Notes under the pieces: generated by a model
What the model saw: the letters and a program-made list of their open reading frames with translations, nothing else
Databases searched by the model: none
What the model was told of the DNA's origin: nothing
Part shown: in pieces, positions 9,144 to 19,468 of the stretch
Position numbering within the stretch: position 1 is the first letter of the stretch
How the letters are laid out: every line of letters begins with the position of its first letter
Made by a program: the position numbers and the translations under genes
Origin: Nostoc sp. NIES-3756
GTDB taxonomy: Bacteria; Cyanobacteriota; Cyanobacteriia; Cyanobacteriales; Nostocaceae
NCBI RefSeq assembly: GCF_001548375.1
Contig: NZ_AP017295.1
Coordinates: forward strand, 4,684,501-4,748,500
Length of the DNA stretch: 64,000 bases
Direction: 5' to 3'

Positions 9144-9638
9144 ATGTTGAAAACATCGCTAAATAGAGGCATCCGGGTATCTTTAATGATAGTTACGCTT
9201 GGTGTTATCTCGGCACTTCATACCGGAAGTCACGCCCAAGAAGCGCCACCGATATTTGGAGATGTCACCATTAGTCAAAAATTTTCTCCAGACCCCTTGG
9301 TAGTCCGAGGTATGAGTGGTGGTTCAGTAGCGGCAAACCAGATAGCAGGCAGAATTGAAACGCCTACTGGCCCTTGTAACGGATTTGTGGATGAAACACC
9401 AGACCACACCATCAAACTCAACAATAATTTTGATTATTTAAAGCTGCAAGTCCAATCTCCTCAAGACACCACCATCGTAGTCAAAGGCCCTGGCGGTACT
9501 TGGTGTAATGATGACGTGAACGGCAAAAATCCCGGTATTAGTGGGGAATGGTTGCCAGGGAACTATCAGGTTTGGGTCGGTTCCTACGACAAAGACAAAT
9601 ATTTTCCCTACACGTTACAAATTACGGAAGTCAAGTAG
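9144..9638 (+). CDS. Exported conserved protein, 164 aa
   Basis: The N-terminus has a signal peptide (basic LNRGIRV, a hydrophobic core, then SHAQE as a probable cleavage site). The mature part is beta-rich with two cysteines (GPCNGF and TWCNDD) that could form a disulfide, and ends with LPGNYQVWVGSYDKDKYFPYTL. This glycine/aromatic beta pattern recurs in cyanobacterial exported proteins of unknown function, resembling pre-peptidase C-terminal-like beta sandwiches. It is probably periplasmic or outer-membrane associated. It is a single gene between gltX and ftsH, with no nearby functional hint. Confidence 0.55.
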   Translation: MLKTSLNRGIRVSLMIVTLGVISALHTGSHAQEAPPIFGDVTISQKFSPDPLVVRGMSGGSVAANQIAGRIETPTGPCNGFVDETPDHTIKLNNNFDYLKLQVQSPQDTTIVVKGPGGTWCNDDVNGKNPGISGEWLPGNYQVWVGSYDKDKYFPYTLQITEVK

Positions 9639-10087
9639 TGGGAGAGATGTAGGAGTGGGGGAAGACAAGGGAGACAAGGGAGACAAGGAAGCAGGGGAGC
9701 AGAGGAGAAAAAAATACTAACCACTGACAACTGACTAATAACCAATCTTCAGCCTCTTGCAATCTTGTATTAGAATTAAGTTAAATTTAATTAAGATTCT
9801 TATCGGCATCTTAGATTTAACATAATGAGCCTGTGCCAGTTCGCCAAAAGAAAGCTGTAAGTCTGAAACCTCAGACTATATCTAGCCTTCTGAATTACGA
9901 ATTACGTTAGCGTAGCGGGGCGGAGCATCGTTACGAATTACGAATTGGTCTCCAGGCTTTATGGCGGTGCATGATTTAGATATCAGATTAAAGAAAATGG
10001 ATTTATAAACATCCGTTGTAAAACAGTCTAGTAACACAAGTTGCTAGAGATGACAAATCGTAATTGGCATCTAGAGGCAAATTAAAA
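9639..10087. other. Intergenic repeats upstream of ftsH
   Basis: About 450 bases without a gene. It contains a purine-rich GGGAGACAAGG tandem stretch (9656-9710) and an AATTACGAATTACG repeat with an embedded GTAGCGGGGCGGAGC block (9893-9948). The proximal part before 10088 presumably carries the ftsH promoter and 5' leader. Confidence 0.5.
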
Positions 10088-11974
10088 ATGAAATTCTCTT
10101 GGAGAGTCCTACTACTCTGGACATTGCCAGCTTTGGTAATTGGCTTTTTCTTTTGGCAAGGAACGTTTGCTAACGCTCCTGCGGACATGACTAGGAATGC
10201 AGCTAACACTCGCATGACTTATGGCCGCTTTCTGGAATACGTAGACGCTGGACGTGTTACCAATGTTGACCTGTATGAAGGCGGCAGAACAGCGATCGTG
10301 GAAGCCCAAGATCAAGATATTGAAGGTCGCATCCAACGTTGGCGGGTAGATTTGCCAGTTAGCGCTCCTGAGTTAATCAGCAAGCTTAAAGAAAAGAAAG
10401 TTAGTTTTGATGCTCATCCAGCACGCAATGATGGCGCTATTTGGGGACTTTTAGGTAATCTAGTATTTCCTATCTTATTGATTACTGGATTGTTCTTTTT
10501 GTTCCGTCGTTCTAACAACCTCCCTGGCGGCCCTGGCCAAGCCATGAACTTTGGTAAGTCCAGAGCGCGTTTCCAAATGGAAGCAAAAACTGGGGTGAAG
10601 TTTGACGATGTAGCTGGTATCGAAGAAGCGAAGGAAGAATTACAAGAAGTTGTTACATTCCTTAAGCAGCCAGAAAGATTTACAGCTGTGGGTGCGCGTA
10701 TTCCTAAAGGTGTGCTGTTGGTAGGGCCTCCAGGGACTGGTAAAACTTTACTCGCAAAAGCGATCGCCGGGGAAGCTGGTGTACCATTCTTCAGTATTTC
10801 CGGTTCTGAGTTCGTGGAAATGTTCGTTGGTGTGGGTGCTTCCCGCGTCCGCGACTTGTTCAAGAAAGCTAAAGATAACGCTCCCTGTATCATCTTCATC
10901 GATGAAATTGACGCAGTTGGTAGACAACGGGGTGCAGGTATCGGTGGCGGTAACGACGAGAGAGAACAAACCCTCAACCAGTTACTCACCGAAATGGATG
11001 GTTTTGAAGGTAACACAGGCATTATTATTATTGCCGCTACCAACCGTCCCGACGTATTAGATGCAGCCTTGTTGCGTCCTGGTCGTTTCGACAGACAAGT
11101 TATCGTTGATGCACCAGACATCAAAGGACGCTTGGAAATTCTCCATGTCCACTCCCGCAATAAGAAGTTAGACCCTAGCGTATCATTGGAAGCGATCGCT
11201 CGTCGTACCCCCGGATTTACAGGTGCAGACTTAGCCAACCTCCTCAATGAAGCCGCTATCCTCACAGCCCGGAGACGCAAAGAAGCTATCACCCTCACCG
11301 AAATTGATGATGCGGTAGATAGAGTAGTTGCAGGGATGGAAGGAACACCCTTGGTAGACAGCAAGAGCAAACGCTTAATTGCTTACCACGAAATCGGACA
11401 TGCCTTGGTTGGTACTTTATTAAAAGACCATGACCCAGTGCAGAAAGTCACCCTCATTCCCAGAGGACAAGCCCAAGGTTTGACTTGGTTTACCCCCAAC
11501 GAAGAACAAGGTTTGATTTCTCGCTCCCAACTCAAAGCTAGAATCTCTGGCGCTTTGGGTGGTCGTGCGGCGGAAGAAATTATTTTTGGTTCTGCTGAAG
11601 TTACCACTGGTGCAGGTGGAGACTTGCAACAAGTCTCAGGCATGGCGCGGCAAATGGTAACAAGGTTTGGGATGTCTGATTTAGGCCCCTTGTCCTTGGA
11701 AAGTCAACAAGGTGAAGTGTTCTTAGGTCGTGACTGGATGACCAGATCCGATTATTCCGAATCAATTGCATCACGAATTGACTCTCAAGTGCGGCTGATT
11801 GTAGAAGAATGCTACGAAACCGCTAAGAAGATTATCCGGGAAAATCGCACCGTCACCGATCGCATCGTTGACTTGCTCATCGAGAAAGAAACCATCGACG
11901 GCGAAGAGTTCCGTCAAATCGTAGCTGAGTACACTGATGTACCAGAAAAGCAGCAGTTTGTACCACAACTGTAA
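10088..11974 (+). CDS. ftsH: ATP-dependent zinc metalloprotease FtsH (FtsH2 type)
   Basis: The 628-residue product starts at the ATG at 10088; an in-frame TTG at 10064 is a less likely start. Two membrane helices (about residues 5-22 and 112-132) flank a lumenal domain. They are followed by the AAA module with Walker A GPPGTGKT (about 213-220), Walker B IIFIDEID, the SRH region, and the zinc motif HEIGH at about 434-438. By eye the N-terminus [11 protein letters not shown] and overall sequence closely match the cyanobacterial FtsH2 (Slr0228) type, which degrades damaged D1 during photosystem II repair as an FtsH2/FtsH3 hexamer in the thylakoid. It is transcribed alone and closed by a strong terminator. 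Confidence 0.96.
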   Translation: MKFSWRVLLLWTLPALVIGFFFWQGTFANAPADMTRNAANTRMTYGRFLEYVDAGRVTNVDLYEGGRTAIVEAQDQDIEGRIQRWRVDLPVSAPELISKLKEKKVSFDAHPARNDGAIWGLLGNLVFPILLITGLFFLFRRSNNLPGGPGQAMNFGKSRARFQMEAKTGVKFDDVAGIEEAKEELQEVVTFLKQPERFTAVGARIPKGVLLVGPPGTGKTLLAKAIAGEAGVPFFSISGSEFVEMFVGVGASRVRDLFKKAKDNAPCIIFIDEIDAVGRQRGAGIGGGNDEREQTLNQLLTEMDGFEGNTGIIIIAATNRPDVLDAALLRPGRFDRQVIVDAPDIKGRLEILHVHSRNKKLDPSVSLEAIARRTPGFTGADLANLLNEAAILTARRRKEAITLTEIDDAVDRVVAGMEGTPLVDSKSKRLIAYHEIGHALVGTLLKDHDPVQKVTLIPRGQAQGLTWFTPNEEQGLISRSQLKARISGALGGRAAEEIIFGSAEVTTGAGGDLQQVSGMARQMVTRFGMSDLGPLSLESQQGEVFLGRDWMTRSDYSESIASRIDSQVRLIVEECYETAKKIIRENRTVTDRIVDLLIEKETIDGEEFRQIVAEYTDVPEKQQFVPQL

Positions 11975-11992
11975 GCTGTAAGCTTTGTAATT

Positions 11993-12024
11993 AAAAAGGG
12001 ATGATTTTGATCATCCCTTTTTTT
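11993..12024. terminator. Bidirectional rho-independent terminator between ftsH and the EndoU-like gene
   Basis: AAAAAGGGATGAT (11993-12005) pairs perfectly with ATCATCCCTTTTT (12010-12022) around a TTTG tetraloop. It is flanked by a T run on the right and an A run on the left, so it can act for ftsH on the plus strand and the convergent minus-strand gene. Confidence 0.9.
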
Positions 12025-12052
12025 GTGTATTAATGTTCAAACGAACAAGATA

Positions 12053-13375
12053 TTACTGTTTACAAGCGGCGGTAGAGTCAGGAGTAGCATCGGGATAGAA
12101 GGTACGTAGACCACCTTGTCTGGCAACAAATACAGCTTTGAAAGTTCTACCCTCATCTGTAACGTTGAGAAGACAGGCTTGGTTAGTGCTGCTAGTGTTG
12201 GGGTTGTTCTTGTAACCTAAAGAGGCCTTTGACAAAATTTCTTCAGCATTGAGGCTGTAAGGATAACCTTTGATTGCAGAGCGAGCAGTTCCATTACCTA
12301 CCTTCATAATTACACCCATAGTGTAGATAGTGTTAGGAACAACCTCTTCTCTAGACCTATTATTATCCAGTCGTCCAGCTAAACCTTTATTTTGCAGTTC
12401 TACATAACGACCAACAAAATGTAGACCACCAATAGAGCCTCCTTGAACTGGTTCTCCACAGAATACATGATCAAAACCTTTGACATTAAACCAGATATCG
12501 GTTAAATCGTTCAAGAAATCAGTATCGGCAGTACGCCCTGCTTTGAGAAAACCTCCCACGGATGCCTTAATATTTGCCAAGACAGTAGGGTTTTTCTGCA
12601 TCATAGACTGGAAGCCAGCGCGACTTACAACAGTACCAGGAGCGCCACAAAGCTCAATTACTGCTGTGTCAAAGCTGTTAGGAACTGGGGCGGTAGGAGT
12701 GACATCACCAGGGCTACCAAGGGCTAACCCAGTTACAGGGTTGTTGATATTGTCAAAGAAAGGTACAGTACCTGCTGGTAAAGCTGCTGAGGTAGAACCT
12801 GTAGAACCTGTAGAACCTGTAGAACCTGTAGAACCTGTAGAACCCGAAGAACCGTAATCATTAATTACGATGTCATCAATATTGGTTCGGTTTGCAGTCC
12901 CATCAGTCTTGCGAACTTCACAGCGAACATTACCAGAGATGTTGGGTGTAAAAGTTGCTGTTTGCAAGGTTGTAGAAGTGGTATTAACAGTAGAGCCAAT
13001 TTGTGACCATGAAGATCCACCGTTAGTTGAACACCAAACACCCCAACTAGTATTAGCGTCATTACCAAACTTAGCGTATTTGATAGTAATCGAGCCTGCA
13101 CCCGTAGTGCGATCAAATCGCATCGACACTTTGCCATTATTACGAATGCGTGCAGACTTTGCACCACTTTTTCTATCATTGCTGAGATCACCAATCACAG
13201 CATCATTGAAATTCCATGAACCTGTGCTGAGATTAACATTCCCATTTGCATAACTTGTTTTTGTACCGTTCTCAAATCCTTCAGAAATTGTGGCACTATT
13301 GGCGCTATTTACACAAAAGGCAAGTAGTATAAATGCTCCTACTGATATTTTTACAGGAAAAGCTAAATGAGACAT
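12053..13375 (-). CDS. Secreted EndoU-like ribonuclease with N-terminal jelly-roll domain
   Basis: The 440-residue product has a signal peptide (hydrophobic core ISVGAFILLAFCVNSANSA). A beta-sandwich domain follows at about residues 30-170, of the type seen before secreted DNA/RNA non-specific endonucleases. Then come a (Ser-Thr-Gly)n linker at about 175-197 and a C-terminal domain. This ends with FDHVFCGE (H303), GGLHFVGRYVE (H319) and a lysine near 369 in AIKGYPYSL. The two histidines are 16 residues apart, the spacing of the H162/H178 pair in XendoU, so a His-His-Lys EndoU active site is proposed. EndoU enzymes cleave RNA at uridines; some bacterial ones are toxins. Assignment is by motif only. 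Confidence 0.6.
   Translation of the reverse strand: MSHLAFPVKISVGAFILLAFCVNSANSATISEGFENGTKTSYANGNVNLSTGSWNFNDAVIGDLSNDRKSGAKSARIRNNGKVSMRFDRTTGAGSITIKYAKFGNDANTSWGVWCSTNGGSSWSQIGSTVNTTSTTLQTATFTPNISGNVRCEVRKTDGTANRTNIDDIVINDYGSSGSTGSTGSTGSTGSTGSTSAALPAGTVPFFDNINNPVTGLALGSPGDVTPTAPVPNSFDTAVIELCGAPGTVVSRAGFQSMMQKNPTVLANIKASVGGFLKAGRTADTDFLNDLTDIWFNVKGFDHVFCGEPVQGGSIGGLHFVGRYVELQNKGLAGRLDNNRSREEVVPNTIYTMGVIMKVGNGTARSAIKGYPYSLNAEEILSKASLGYKNNPNTSSTNQACLLNVTDEGRTFKAVFVARQGGLRTFYPDATPDSTAACKQ
12790..12846 (-). repeat. 9-bp tandem repeat encoding a Ser-Thr-Gly linker
   Basis: GTAGAACCT is repeated about six times in tandem and in frame, encoding the (STG)n linker between the two domains of the EndoU-like protein. 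Copy number is likely to vary between strains by slippage. Confidence 0.85.
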
Positions 13376-13620
13376 ACTTTACAGGTTTGTTACTTGATTT
13401 TATTACTATGTTAACTACATAATTTGCTTCGACAAAAACGGAGTTTACAAGAAATTATATATAATTTCAAATACTATGAAGTCTGTTAAAAATAAATTGT
13501 TTAATTTAAAAAAAATAAACATAGCTAGCAATACAGATACTAGATATAAAGCTTATTCATTAAGAGTTAATTAAATATAAGTTAAAAATTTGCTAGCTAG
13601 TTTATTCTCTAATTTAGATA

Positions 13621-14112
13621 TTAGTCTTCATCTTTAACCCACAACATACCAATCATTGTTGTACTGACAATAATTATTCCAGTATCAAATGTTGCCTCTG
13701 TTAGTGAATCCCAAGCACTCAGCGCCGAGTAGTTGTGAGTAAATACTGCGTTTGTAAAAAATTTATACTGGTTTTGGAAGAAATTAAATATTTTTGTAGA
13801 GATTTCTTCTGCATCTTCTATGGACATAATTTTTGCAGAATAAGCTAAATCTTTTGTTAAAACACGTTCTAAAATTTTTTGAGCTGCTTCTTGATCAATT
13901 TCTTTCCAGTGGATACCAAGACCTACATAGCCGATTTGACTAACAAATAAATCCAGAGCCTCTTGACAATCCTGTGGTTTTTTGGGGTTAATTTCAGGAC
14001 TTATTTGTTTAATTTCAAATACAACACTTCCTATATTACGTTTTGATACTATTTTGTTTTTAAATTCCTGAATATCTGAAGAATTTAGAGTGTCTAATAT
14101 TTGGATACTCAT
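13621..14112 (-). CDS. Hypothetical protein, 163 aa
   Basis: The ATG at 14112 (MSIQILDTL) is the likely start; an upstream TTG at 14145 is possible. The protein is acidic, predicted alpha/beta, without a signal peptide. It has a central EEISTKIFNFFQNQYKFF helix and a hydrophobic C-terminal strand DTGIIIVSTTMIGMLWV. I do not recognise the family. It lies directly upstream of the EndoU-like nuclease gene on the same strand, separated by 245 AT-rich bases. An immunity or accessory role for that nuclease is a guess from position and size only. Confidence 0.5.
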   Translation of the reverse strand: MSIQILDTLNSSDIQEFKNKIVSKRNIGSVVFEIKQISPEINPKKPQDCQEALDLFVSQIGYVGLGIHWKEIDQEAAQKILERVLTKDLAYSAKIMSIEDAEEISTKIFNFFQNQYKFFTNAVFTHNYSALSAWDSLTEATFDTGIIIVSTTMIGMLWVKDED

Positions 14113-14273
14113 ATTATTTGGATAAGTAGTTTTAGCTTTCTGCAAATTTCATCTCAAACATTCCTACCAAATTAATATATCTCACAGTAATTCAGAAATT
14201 TCTTCTATCTCTAGGGTAAATTGCCACAGTAACTATAGCCTTATATTCTGAGCATGAGGCAACTTATCCTAAA

Positions 14274-14648
14274 CTATCTCTTGGCGCTTTTCTTGGCTGA
14301 AAGTTTTGCCAGTGTTCCTCTTAAAACAATTAAAACAGGAACTCCAGAAATAATTAAAGATGGGATTAAAGCCAAAGACAAAGATGAGATGGCAGCACCT
14401 AGCACTAAGAAAAATAACCCGCCAAACAATACCCAGCCGGAAAACAGCACCCACCAAGGCATTGTTCCAGAAGACATAGTTCTCATTGCTCTTCCTTCCA
14501 CGTAAATATTACCTATTGGGTCATACGCTGACGGAATCTTCTGGTGATACATTGGTTCTTGGTTGGCGGGAATCTCCACTCTGATTTTATCTGAACTGAA
14601 ACTGCTGTCTTGTCCAAAGGAATTGTCAGGTTCGTCGTTATTGCTCAT
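14274..14648 (-). CDS. Small membrane protein of unknown function, 124 aa
   Basis: The N-terminal half is polar and acidic (SNNDEPDNSFGQDSSFSS). The C-terminal half has two hydrophobic helices (PWWVLFSGWVLFGGLFFLVL and SLSLALIPSLIISGVPVLIVL) and a basic lysine-rich end. The topology suggests an inner or thylakoid membrane anchor with a cytoplasmic N-terminal tail. No named family is recognised. It is minus strand, between the 163-residue hypothetical protein and the hcp remnant. Confidence 0.55.
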   Translation of the reverse strand: MSNNDEPDNSFGQDSSFSSDKIRVEIPANQEPMYHQKIPSAYDPIGNIYVEGRAMRTMSSGTMPWWVLFSGWVLFGGLFFLVLGAAISSLSLALIPSLIISGVPVLIVLRGTLAKLSAKKSAKR

Positions 14649-14781
14649 AATTTGTAGCAGTTGATTTTGACTGCTCTTTACAAGATATAACTAGACTCTA
14701 CAAGTGCTAATTGCAGCATTTCGCATTCGCTTTACGAATGAACACACTAGCAGGCGGAATTTTGGACAGGTTCTCATGAAA

Positions 14782-14820
14782 GGCAGAGGATATCAGGTTA
14801 TAGGAAATTTTTCCTCTGCC
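14782..14820. repeat. Inverted repeat between hcp remnant and membrane protein gene
   Basis: GGCAGAGGA (14782-14790) pairs with TCCTCTGCC (14812-14820) across a 21-base loop. It could stop transcription leaving the hcp remnant, but there is no clear T run, so its role is uncertain. Confidence 0.5.
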
Positions 14821-14858
14821 AAGGGATTTTAAGGAAGGACTAAAGTCCTTACTACCAA

Positions 14859-15827
14859 CTAACCCAGACATACCGCTAAATCTTGTTCTGGTGTGGTGAT
14901 GAGTTGGAGATGGTATTTCTCTGACAGCAACTTCACAACATTGGGAGTTAAGAAAGCTGGAAGGGTGGGGCCGATGCGAATGTTTTGGATACCCAGGTAT
15001 AAGAGTGTTAGAAGAACTGCGATCGCCTTTTGTTCATACCAAGACAGTATCATCGATAGTGGTAGTTGATTGACGTTGACTTTGAATGCACCTGCCAAAG
15101 CCACAGCAATTTGAATGGCTGAGTAAGCATCGTTGCACTGTCCGATATCGATTAAGCGAGGAATACCGCCGATATCGCCTAAATTCTGATCAAAGAAGCG
15201 GAATTTGCCACAACCTAAAGTTAAGACTACACAATCATTAGGCATTTGTGCTACTAAATCGCTGTAGTAATTGCGTCCTGGTTTTGCACCATCACAACCA
15301 CCAACTAGGAAGAAGTGACGAATATCACCTTGTTTAACAGCATTAATTACATCATCAGCTACACCTAAAACAGCATTTCTAGCAAAACCTGTAGTGACTG
15401 TTTTTTGTTCACTTGCTTCTGTAAAACCTGGGAGTTCTAATGCTTTTTGGATAACTGGGGAAATGTCGTGGATGCTAATATGTCGCAAACTAGGATAACC
15501 CACAGGGCCTAAAGTAAACACCTTATCTTTGTAACTTTCATGGGGAGGCATGAGACAATTAGTAGTCATAGCGATCGCACCAGGAAAGCGTTCAAATTCA
15601 TGGGTTTGATTTTGCCATGCTGTACCGTAGTGTCCGTAAAGGTGTGGGTAAGTCTGTTTCAGTTTGGGATAGCCATGTGCGGGGAGGAGTTCGCCGTGGG
15701 TGCATACCTTAATTCCTGTTCCTGCTGTTTGTTCGAGGACGGCTTTTAAGGCGAGTAAATCATGTCCTGAAACGAGGATGGCTTTACCTACGGTATGACC
15801 AAGGAGAACAGTTGTTGGGGTAGGATG
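14859..15827 (-). pseudogene. hcp: Hybrid cluster protein / hydroxylamine reductase, C-terminal part only
   Basis: The frame is open from 15827 (an in-frame TGA precedes it) and encodes about 322 residues. Normal Hcp has about 550. All ligands of the hybrid Fe-S-O cluster can be seen in order: [38 protein letters not shown] and WYEQKA. The N-terminal [4Fe-4S] cysteine domain is absent. The ATG at 15569 would drop the first cluster ligands, so it is not a credible start. Homology begins right after the stop, next to an unrelated gene fragment on the other strand, so the gene was cut by a rearrangement. Hcp normally reduces nitric oxide or hydroxylamine and protects against nitrosative stress. 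Confidence 0.85.
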
Positions 15828-16032
15828 TCACACATTAAAAATAGAAACTACAGGGGATAAACTAGGCTGGATAAGTCGTCATAAAGCTTATTATCAAGAT
15901 CCAAATCAAATTTATATTACTGGTGGTAAAGTGTGTGTTATGGAGAATGAAAAATCAGAATATTATATAGATAACTCTGTTGATTACGTTTTAGATTTAG
16001 ACAAATTCACTTGGAGCCGTGCCACAGTTTAA
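15799..16032 (+). pseudogene. C-terminal fragment of an unknown protein
   Basis: A plus-strand frame without a start codon encodes a coding-like tail from about 15832: GDKLGWISRHKAYYQDP, QIYITGGKVCVMENE, then DYVLDLDKFTWSRATV and TAA. The first part of the open frame overlaps the hcp remnant antisense and is not meaningful. I do not recognise the family. The fragment begins at the same point where hcp is cut, so the two remnants define a deletion or recombination junction at about 15,827-15,832. Confidence 0.5.
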
Positions 16033-16279
16033 ATAAGAGACTTCCAAGCAATAAAATATACAGTGGTAGAGTGTCAAGGCTAAAAGGGGGCAATAAATTT
16101 AGAGAAAATTAACCGCCGATAAACGCCGATAAATACGGATGATTAAGATTTTAGCTAATGCACTAATTTAGTCTGGTCGTGTCACTACGAATTGAATATT
16201 TTTTCATTGAAAATCTCTAAATTAAGTTTGTAGTAAGGACTTTAGTTCTCACTACATACTCATGAATAGACTATCGATA

Positions 16280-18844
16280 TTAATCCAAATTTTGTAAGCC
16301 GATCGCAATCTTACTATGTTTCTCAATTTGCCCCATTACTTGTTTCGCCCGTTGAATTACCACTGCTGGTAAACCCGCTAACCTTCCCGCCTCAATACCA
16401 TAAGACTTATCAGCGCCCCCCGGTTGGACTTGGTGCAGAAAGATGATTTGGTCTGGTAATTCTTTCACCGTCACCTGATAGTTAGCTACATTGAGTAACA
16501 TTGCCGACAGTTCATTTAATTCGTGGTAGTGAGTGGCAAAAATTGTGCGGGAACGAATCTCCATTGCCAGATATTCTGCAACCGCCCAAGCAATAGAAAG
16601 ACCGTCAAAAGTTGCGGTTCCTCTACCAATTTCATCTAACAAAACCAGGGAGTTAGATGTGGCATGATTGAGAATATTTGCCGTTTCATTCATCTCTACC
16701 ATAAATGTAGATTGACCCGTAGCTAAATCATCCACAGCACCGACGCGGGTAAAAATGCGATCGCACACTCCCAACCTCGCAGACTTAGCCGGGACAAAAC
16801 TGCCAATTTGCGCCATTAGTTGAATTAACCCTACTTGACGCAGGTAACAACTTTTACCACTGGCGTTAGGCCCAGTGAGAATAACTAAGTCTGGAAGTAA
16901 GTTACTTTCTTCACTATTCCCCAATTCCGTAGAATTAGGGACAAAGAAACCCGCAGGTAATGATTGTTCTACCACAGGATGGCGACCATCAACGATTTTT
17001 AACTCGCGTCCATTTACCATTTCCGGGCGACAATAGCCTTGATGCACCGCCAACTCAGCTAAACCACATAATACATCGGCGGCGGCTACAGCGCGGGACA
17101 GGTTACGAATTGCTTCCGCCTGTTCTCCCACTTCTTCGCGTAAATTGACAAAAATCTCATATTCCAATTTATGTAAATCATCCCGCGCTGTAAGAATCCT
17201 GGCTTCCCGTTCCTTCAGTTCTGGGGTGATGTAACGTTCTTCATTCTTCAGGGTTTGCTTGCGGATATAGTTAGAAGGTACTTGGTCAGCTTTAGCACGG
17301 GAAATACTAATGTAGTAACCAAAGGTTTCGTTAAATCCTACCTTGAGTAAGGGTATTCCCGTTCTCGCCCTTTCATCTACTTCTAAATTAGCAATCCATT
17401 GGTGATCTGCTTCTACAGTCGCCTTTCTCTCATCCAACAAAGGATTCACGCCTGCACGAATTAAGCCACCTTCTTTGATGTGTAATGGTGGTGATTCTAC
17501 TAGATGTGCGTGTATTTTTTGCGCCAACTCTTCTAAAATTGGTGGCACTTTCTGCAAAGCCTTGAGGAAGGGTGAATTAGCTTGGGCAACTAGGTTAGCT
17601 AGTTCTGGTAAGCGAGAGAGAGAATCAGCTAGAGCTACTAAATCCCGCGCGTTGGCAGTTCCTGAACTAGCACGCCCTGTCAGCCTTTCTAAATCGTAAA
17701 TTTGCCGTAATAAATGCCGTAAATCTTGCCTTAGGGGTGTATTTTGCACCAATTCTTGGATAGTATCTTGGCGTGAGCGAATACCTTTAATATCAAGTAG
17801 CGGTTGTAACAGCCATCGGCGTAAAGCGCGACTTCCCATAGCCGTGCTAGTGTTATCTAAAGCCCATAACAAAGAACCGTGAAAAGTCCCATCGCGGACT
17901 GTTTGAGTAATTTCTAAGTTACGCCGGGTTTGGTTATCAACTATGAGATAGTCGGTGATGGTATAGGTGCGGAGTCTTTGTAAGGATACTTGTCCGGCTT
18001 TTTGCGTATCTTCCACATATTCCAACAACCCACCAGCCGCACGCACAGCCAAGGGGAGATGGTCACAACCCAAACCTTCAAGCGATCGCACCTTGAATTT
18101 CTGCAATAATGTACTTCTGGCTTCGGCTTGGGTGAAGGGTAGTTGCGATCGCAAGCTATAACAAAATGATGGGGGTAAACATTCGGGTAAATGTGGCGAA
18201 GTTTCCCCCGGACGCAGCAAACTGCCTAAGTCTGGCGCATTGGTAGGAACCAGTACCTCCGAAGGCTGTAATCGCATCAATTCCTGGGTCAACCTTTCCC
18301 AATCACTATCTTGTGTGGTGAGAAATTCTCCGGTAGAGATGTCTGCATAAGCTAATCCCCAATGACTCCCCGCAATTACCACAGCCGCCAAGTAATTATT
18401 GCGACTAGATTTTAACATCCCTTCTTCTAACAAAGTGCCGGGGGTAAGGATGCGCGTCACCTCCCGCCGCACCAAACCCACCGCCTCCGAAGCATCTTCT
18501 ACTTGGTCACAAATTACTACAGCGTAGCCTTTTTCCACCAGTTGGGTAGTGTAGCGTTCCCAAGCATGATGAGGAACACCAGTCATCGCTACCCGTCCCA
18601 CTTCACCGCCGTGTTTACTAGTTAAAACTAATTCTAATTCTCTAGCTACTGTTACCGCATCTTGAAAAAACGTTTCAAAAAAATCACCTACACGGTACAG
18701 CAACAGCGCATGAGGGTGCTTATCTTTTACCTCGACATAGTGCTGGTACATTTTACTCAGCTTAGTTCGGTCTACTAGTCGAGTATCGGCGTGAGGCGTT
18801 GGGGGTGTATTGGGTTGGGTTGGCTGGATGTCAGAAGCGGTCAT
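16280..18844 (-). CDS. mutS: DNA mismatch repair protein MutS
   Basis: The 854-residue product is full length for MutS, which recognises mismatches and small loops and starts methyl-independent repair in cyanobacteria. The mismatch-reading motif appears near the N-terminus as [11 protein letters not shown] (F-x-E type). The ATPase has Walker A GPNASGKS at about residue 658, Walker [15 protein letters not shown], and the switch ATHYHEL. The start ATG at 18844 is followed by a proline/threonine-rich leader. It appears to be a single-gene unit on the minus strand, 100 bases downstream of the ATPase/PIN pair. Confidence 0.97.
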   Translation of the reverse strand: MTASDIQPTQPNTPPTPHADTRLVDRTKLSKMYQHYVEVKDKHPHALLLYRVGDFFETFFQDAVTVARELELVLTSKHGGEVGRVAMTGVPHHAWERYTTQLVEKGYAVVICDQVEDASEAVGLVRREVTRILTPGTLLEEGMLKSSRNNYLAAVVIAGSHWGLAYADISTGEFLTTQDSDWERLTQELMRLQPSEVLVPTNAPDLGSLLRPGETSPHLPECLPPSFCYSLRSQLPFTQAEARSTLLQKFKVRSLEGLGCDHLPLAVRAAGGLLEYVEDTQKAGQVSLQRLRTYTITDYLIVDNQTRRNLEITQTVRDGTFHGSLLWALDNTSTAMGSRALRRWLLQPLLDIKGIRSRQDTIQELVQNTPLRQDLRHLLRQIYDLERLTGRASSGTANARDLVALADSLSRLPELANLVAQANSPFLKALQKVPPILEELAQKIHAHLVESPPLHIKEGGLIRAGVNPLLDERKATVEADHQWIANLEVDERARTGIPLLKVGFNETFGYYISISRAKADQVPSNYIRKQTLKNEERYITPELKEREARILTARDDLHKLEYEIFVNLREEVGEQAEAIRNLSRAVAAADVLCGLAELAVHQGYCRPEMVNGRELKIVDGRHPVVEQSLPAGFFVPNSTELGNSEESNLLPDLVILTGPNASGKSCYLRQVGLIQLMAQIGSFVPAKSARLGVCDRIFTRVGAVDDLATGQSTFMVEMNETANILNHATSNSLVLLDEIGRGTATFDGLSIAWAVAEYLAMEIRSRTIFATHYHELNELSAMLLNVANYQVTVKELPDQIIFLHQVQPGGADKSYGIEAGRLAGLPAVVIQRAKQVMGQIEKHSKIAIGLQNLD

Positions 18845-18944
18845 AGATAGATGCTAGGAGTTACGCGCAGGAGTAGCCACAATACTCGATGATAACGTGA
18901 TGTATTAAATTGGGGGGCGATCGCGCAAAATTTTTTTATGGTTT

Positions 18945-19460
18945 CTAGCGACGGCTACGACGTGTAGGTGTTGATGGTGGGGGTGGTTCCTGGGATTTTA
19001 ACTTATCATCATCGGTTAAAAACTCCACATGAAAGCCTTTTTGGTGATAGTGCCAGCCCAAGATGACAATACTAGCATCACCCATAGAAGTTTTTTCCAC
19101 ACATTGATTAGGAAATTGAGCCGCTAATTTCTTGAGTTCCTCAGCTTCCCAAAGAACAATTTGATCACGGAAAGCAGCCCAAGGACTAGTTTCATCAGCC
19201 GCATAAGTTATAATCTCCGCAAATTTTTGAGCAGCTATCCGCTTACTTTCTGAATTTGTTGTTTTAGCTTGGGCAATATGATTACCTGTTTCGATAACAG
19301 TAGCTAAAGGAAGGACTAGGGTTGTTGATTTATCAATCTCTGCCTGAATCTTATTATTTACAAGTTCAAAAGTCCATTTATTATTACCAGCAGTTTCTCT
19401 ACCCGGAACTTGTAACCAAACGCATAAAAGCGATGTATCAATAAGTAGCACCTTCCTCAT
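18945..19460 (-). CDS. PIN-like nuclease partner of the adjacent AAA ATPase
   Basis: The 171-residue protein begins MRKVLLIDTSLL and shows four well-spaced acidic residues: D8, E57 in TVIETGNH, D128 in SMGDASIV and D150-D152 in FLTDDDKL. This is the D-E-D-D pattern of PIN-domain metal-dependent RNases. It has no signal peptide; the C-terminus is a short proline/arginine tail. It starts 8 bases after the stop of the AAA ATPase gene, so the two are almost certainly one operon. The pairing suggests that the ATPase senses something and releases the nuclease, as in ATPase-nuclease defence modules; that is inference. Confidence 0.6.
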   Translation of the reverse strand: MRKVLLIDTSLLCVWLQVPGRETAGNNKWTFELVNNKIQAEIDKSTTLVLPLATVIETGNHIAQAKTTNSESKRIAAQKFAEIITYAADETSPWAAFRDQIVLWEAEELKKLAAQFPNQCVEKTSMGDASIVILGWHYHQKGFHVEFLTDDDKLKSQEPPPPSTPTRRSRR

Positions 19461-19468
19461 ATAAATAA

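Noticed and set aside
10414..11370. A 318-residue minus-strand frame opposite ftsH
   Set aside because: It is antisense to the conserved AAA domain and has the low-complexity composition of a shadow frame.
12480..13253. Plus-strand frames opposite the EndoU-like gene
   Set aside because: They mirror the STG repeat as EPVEPVEPVEP and have no family features.
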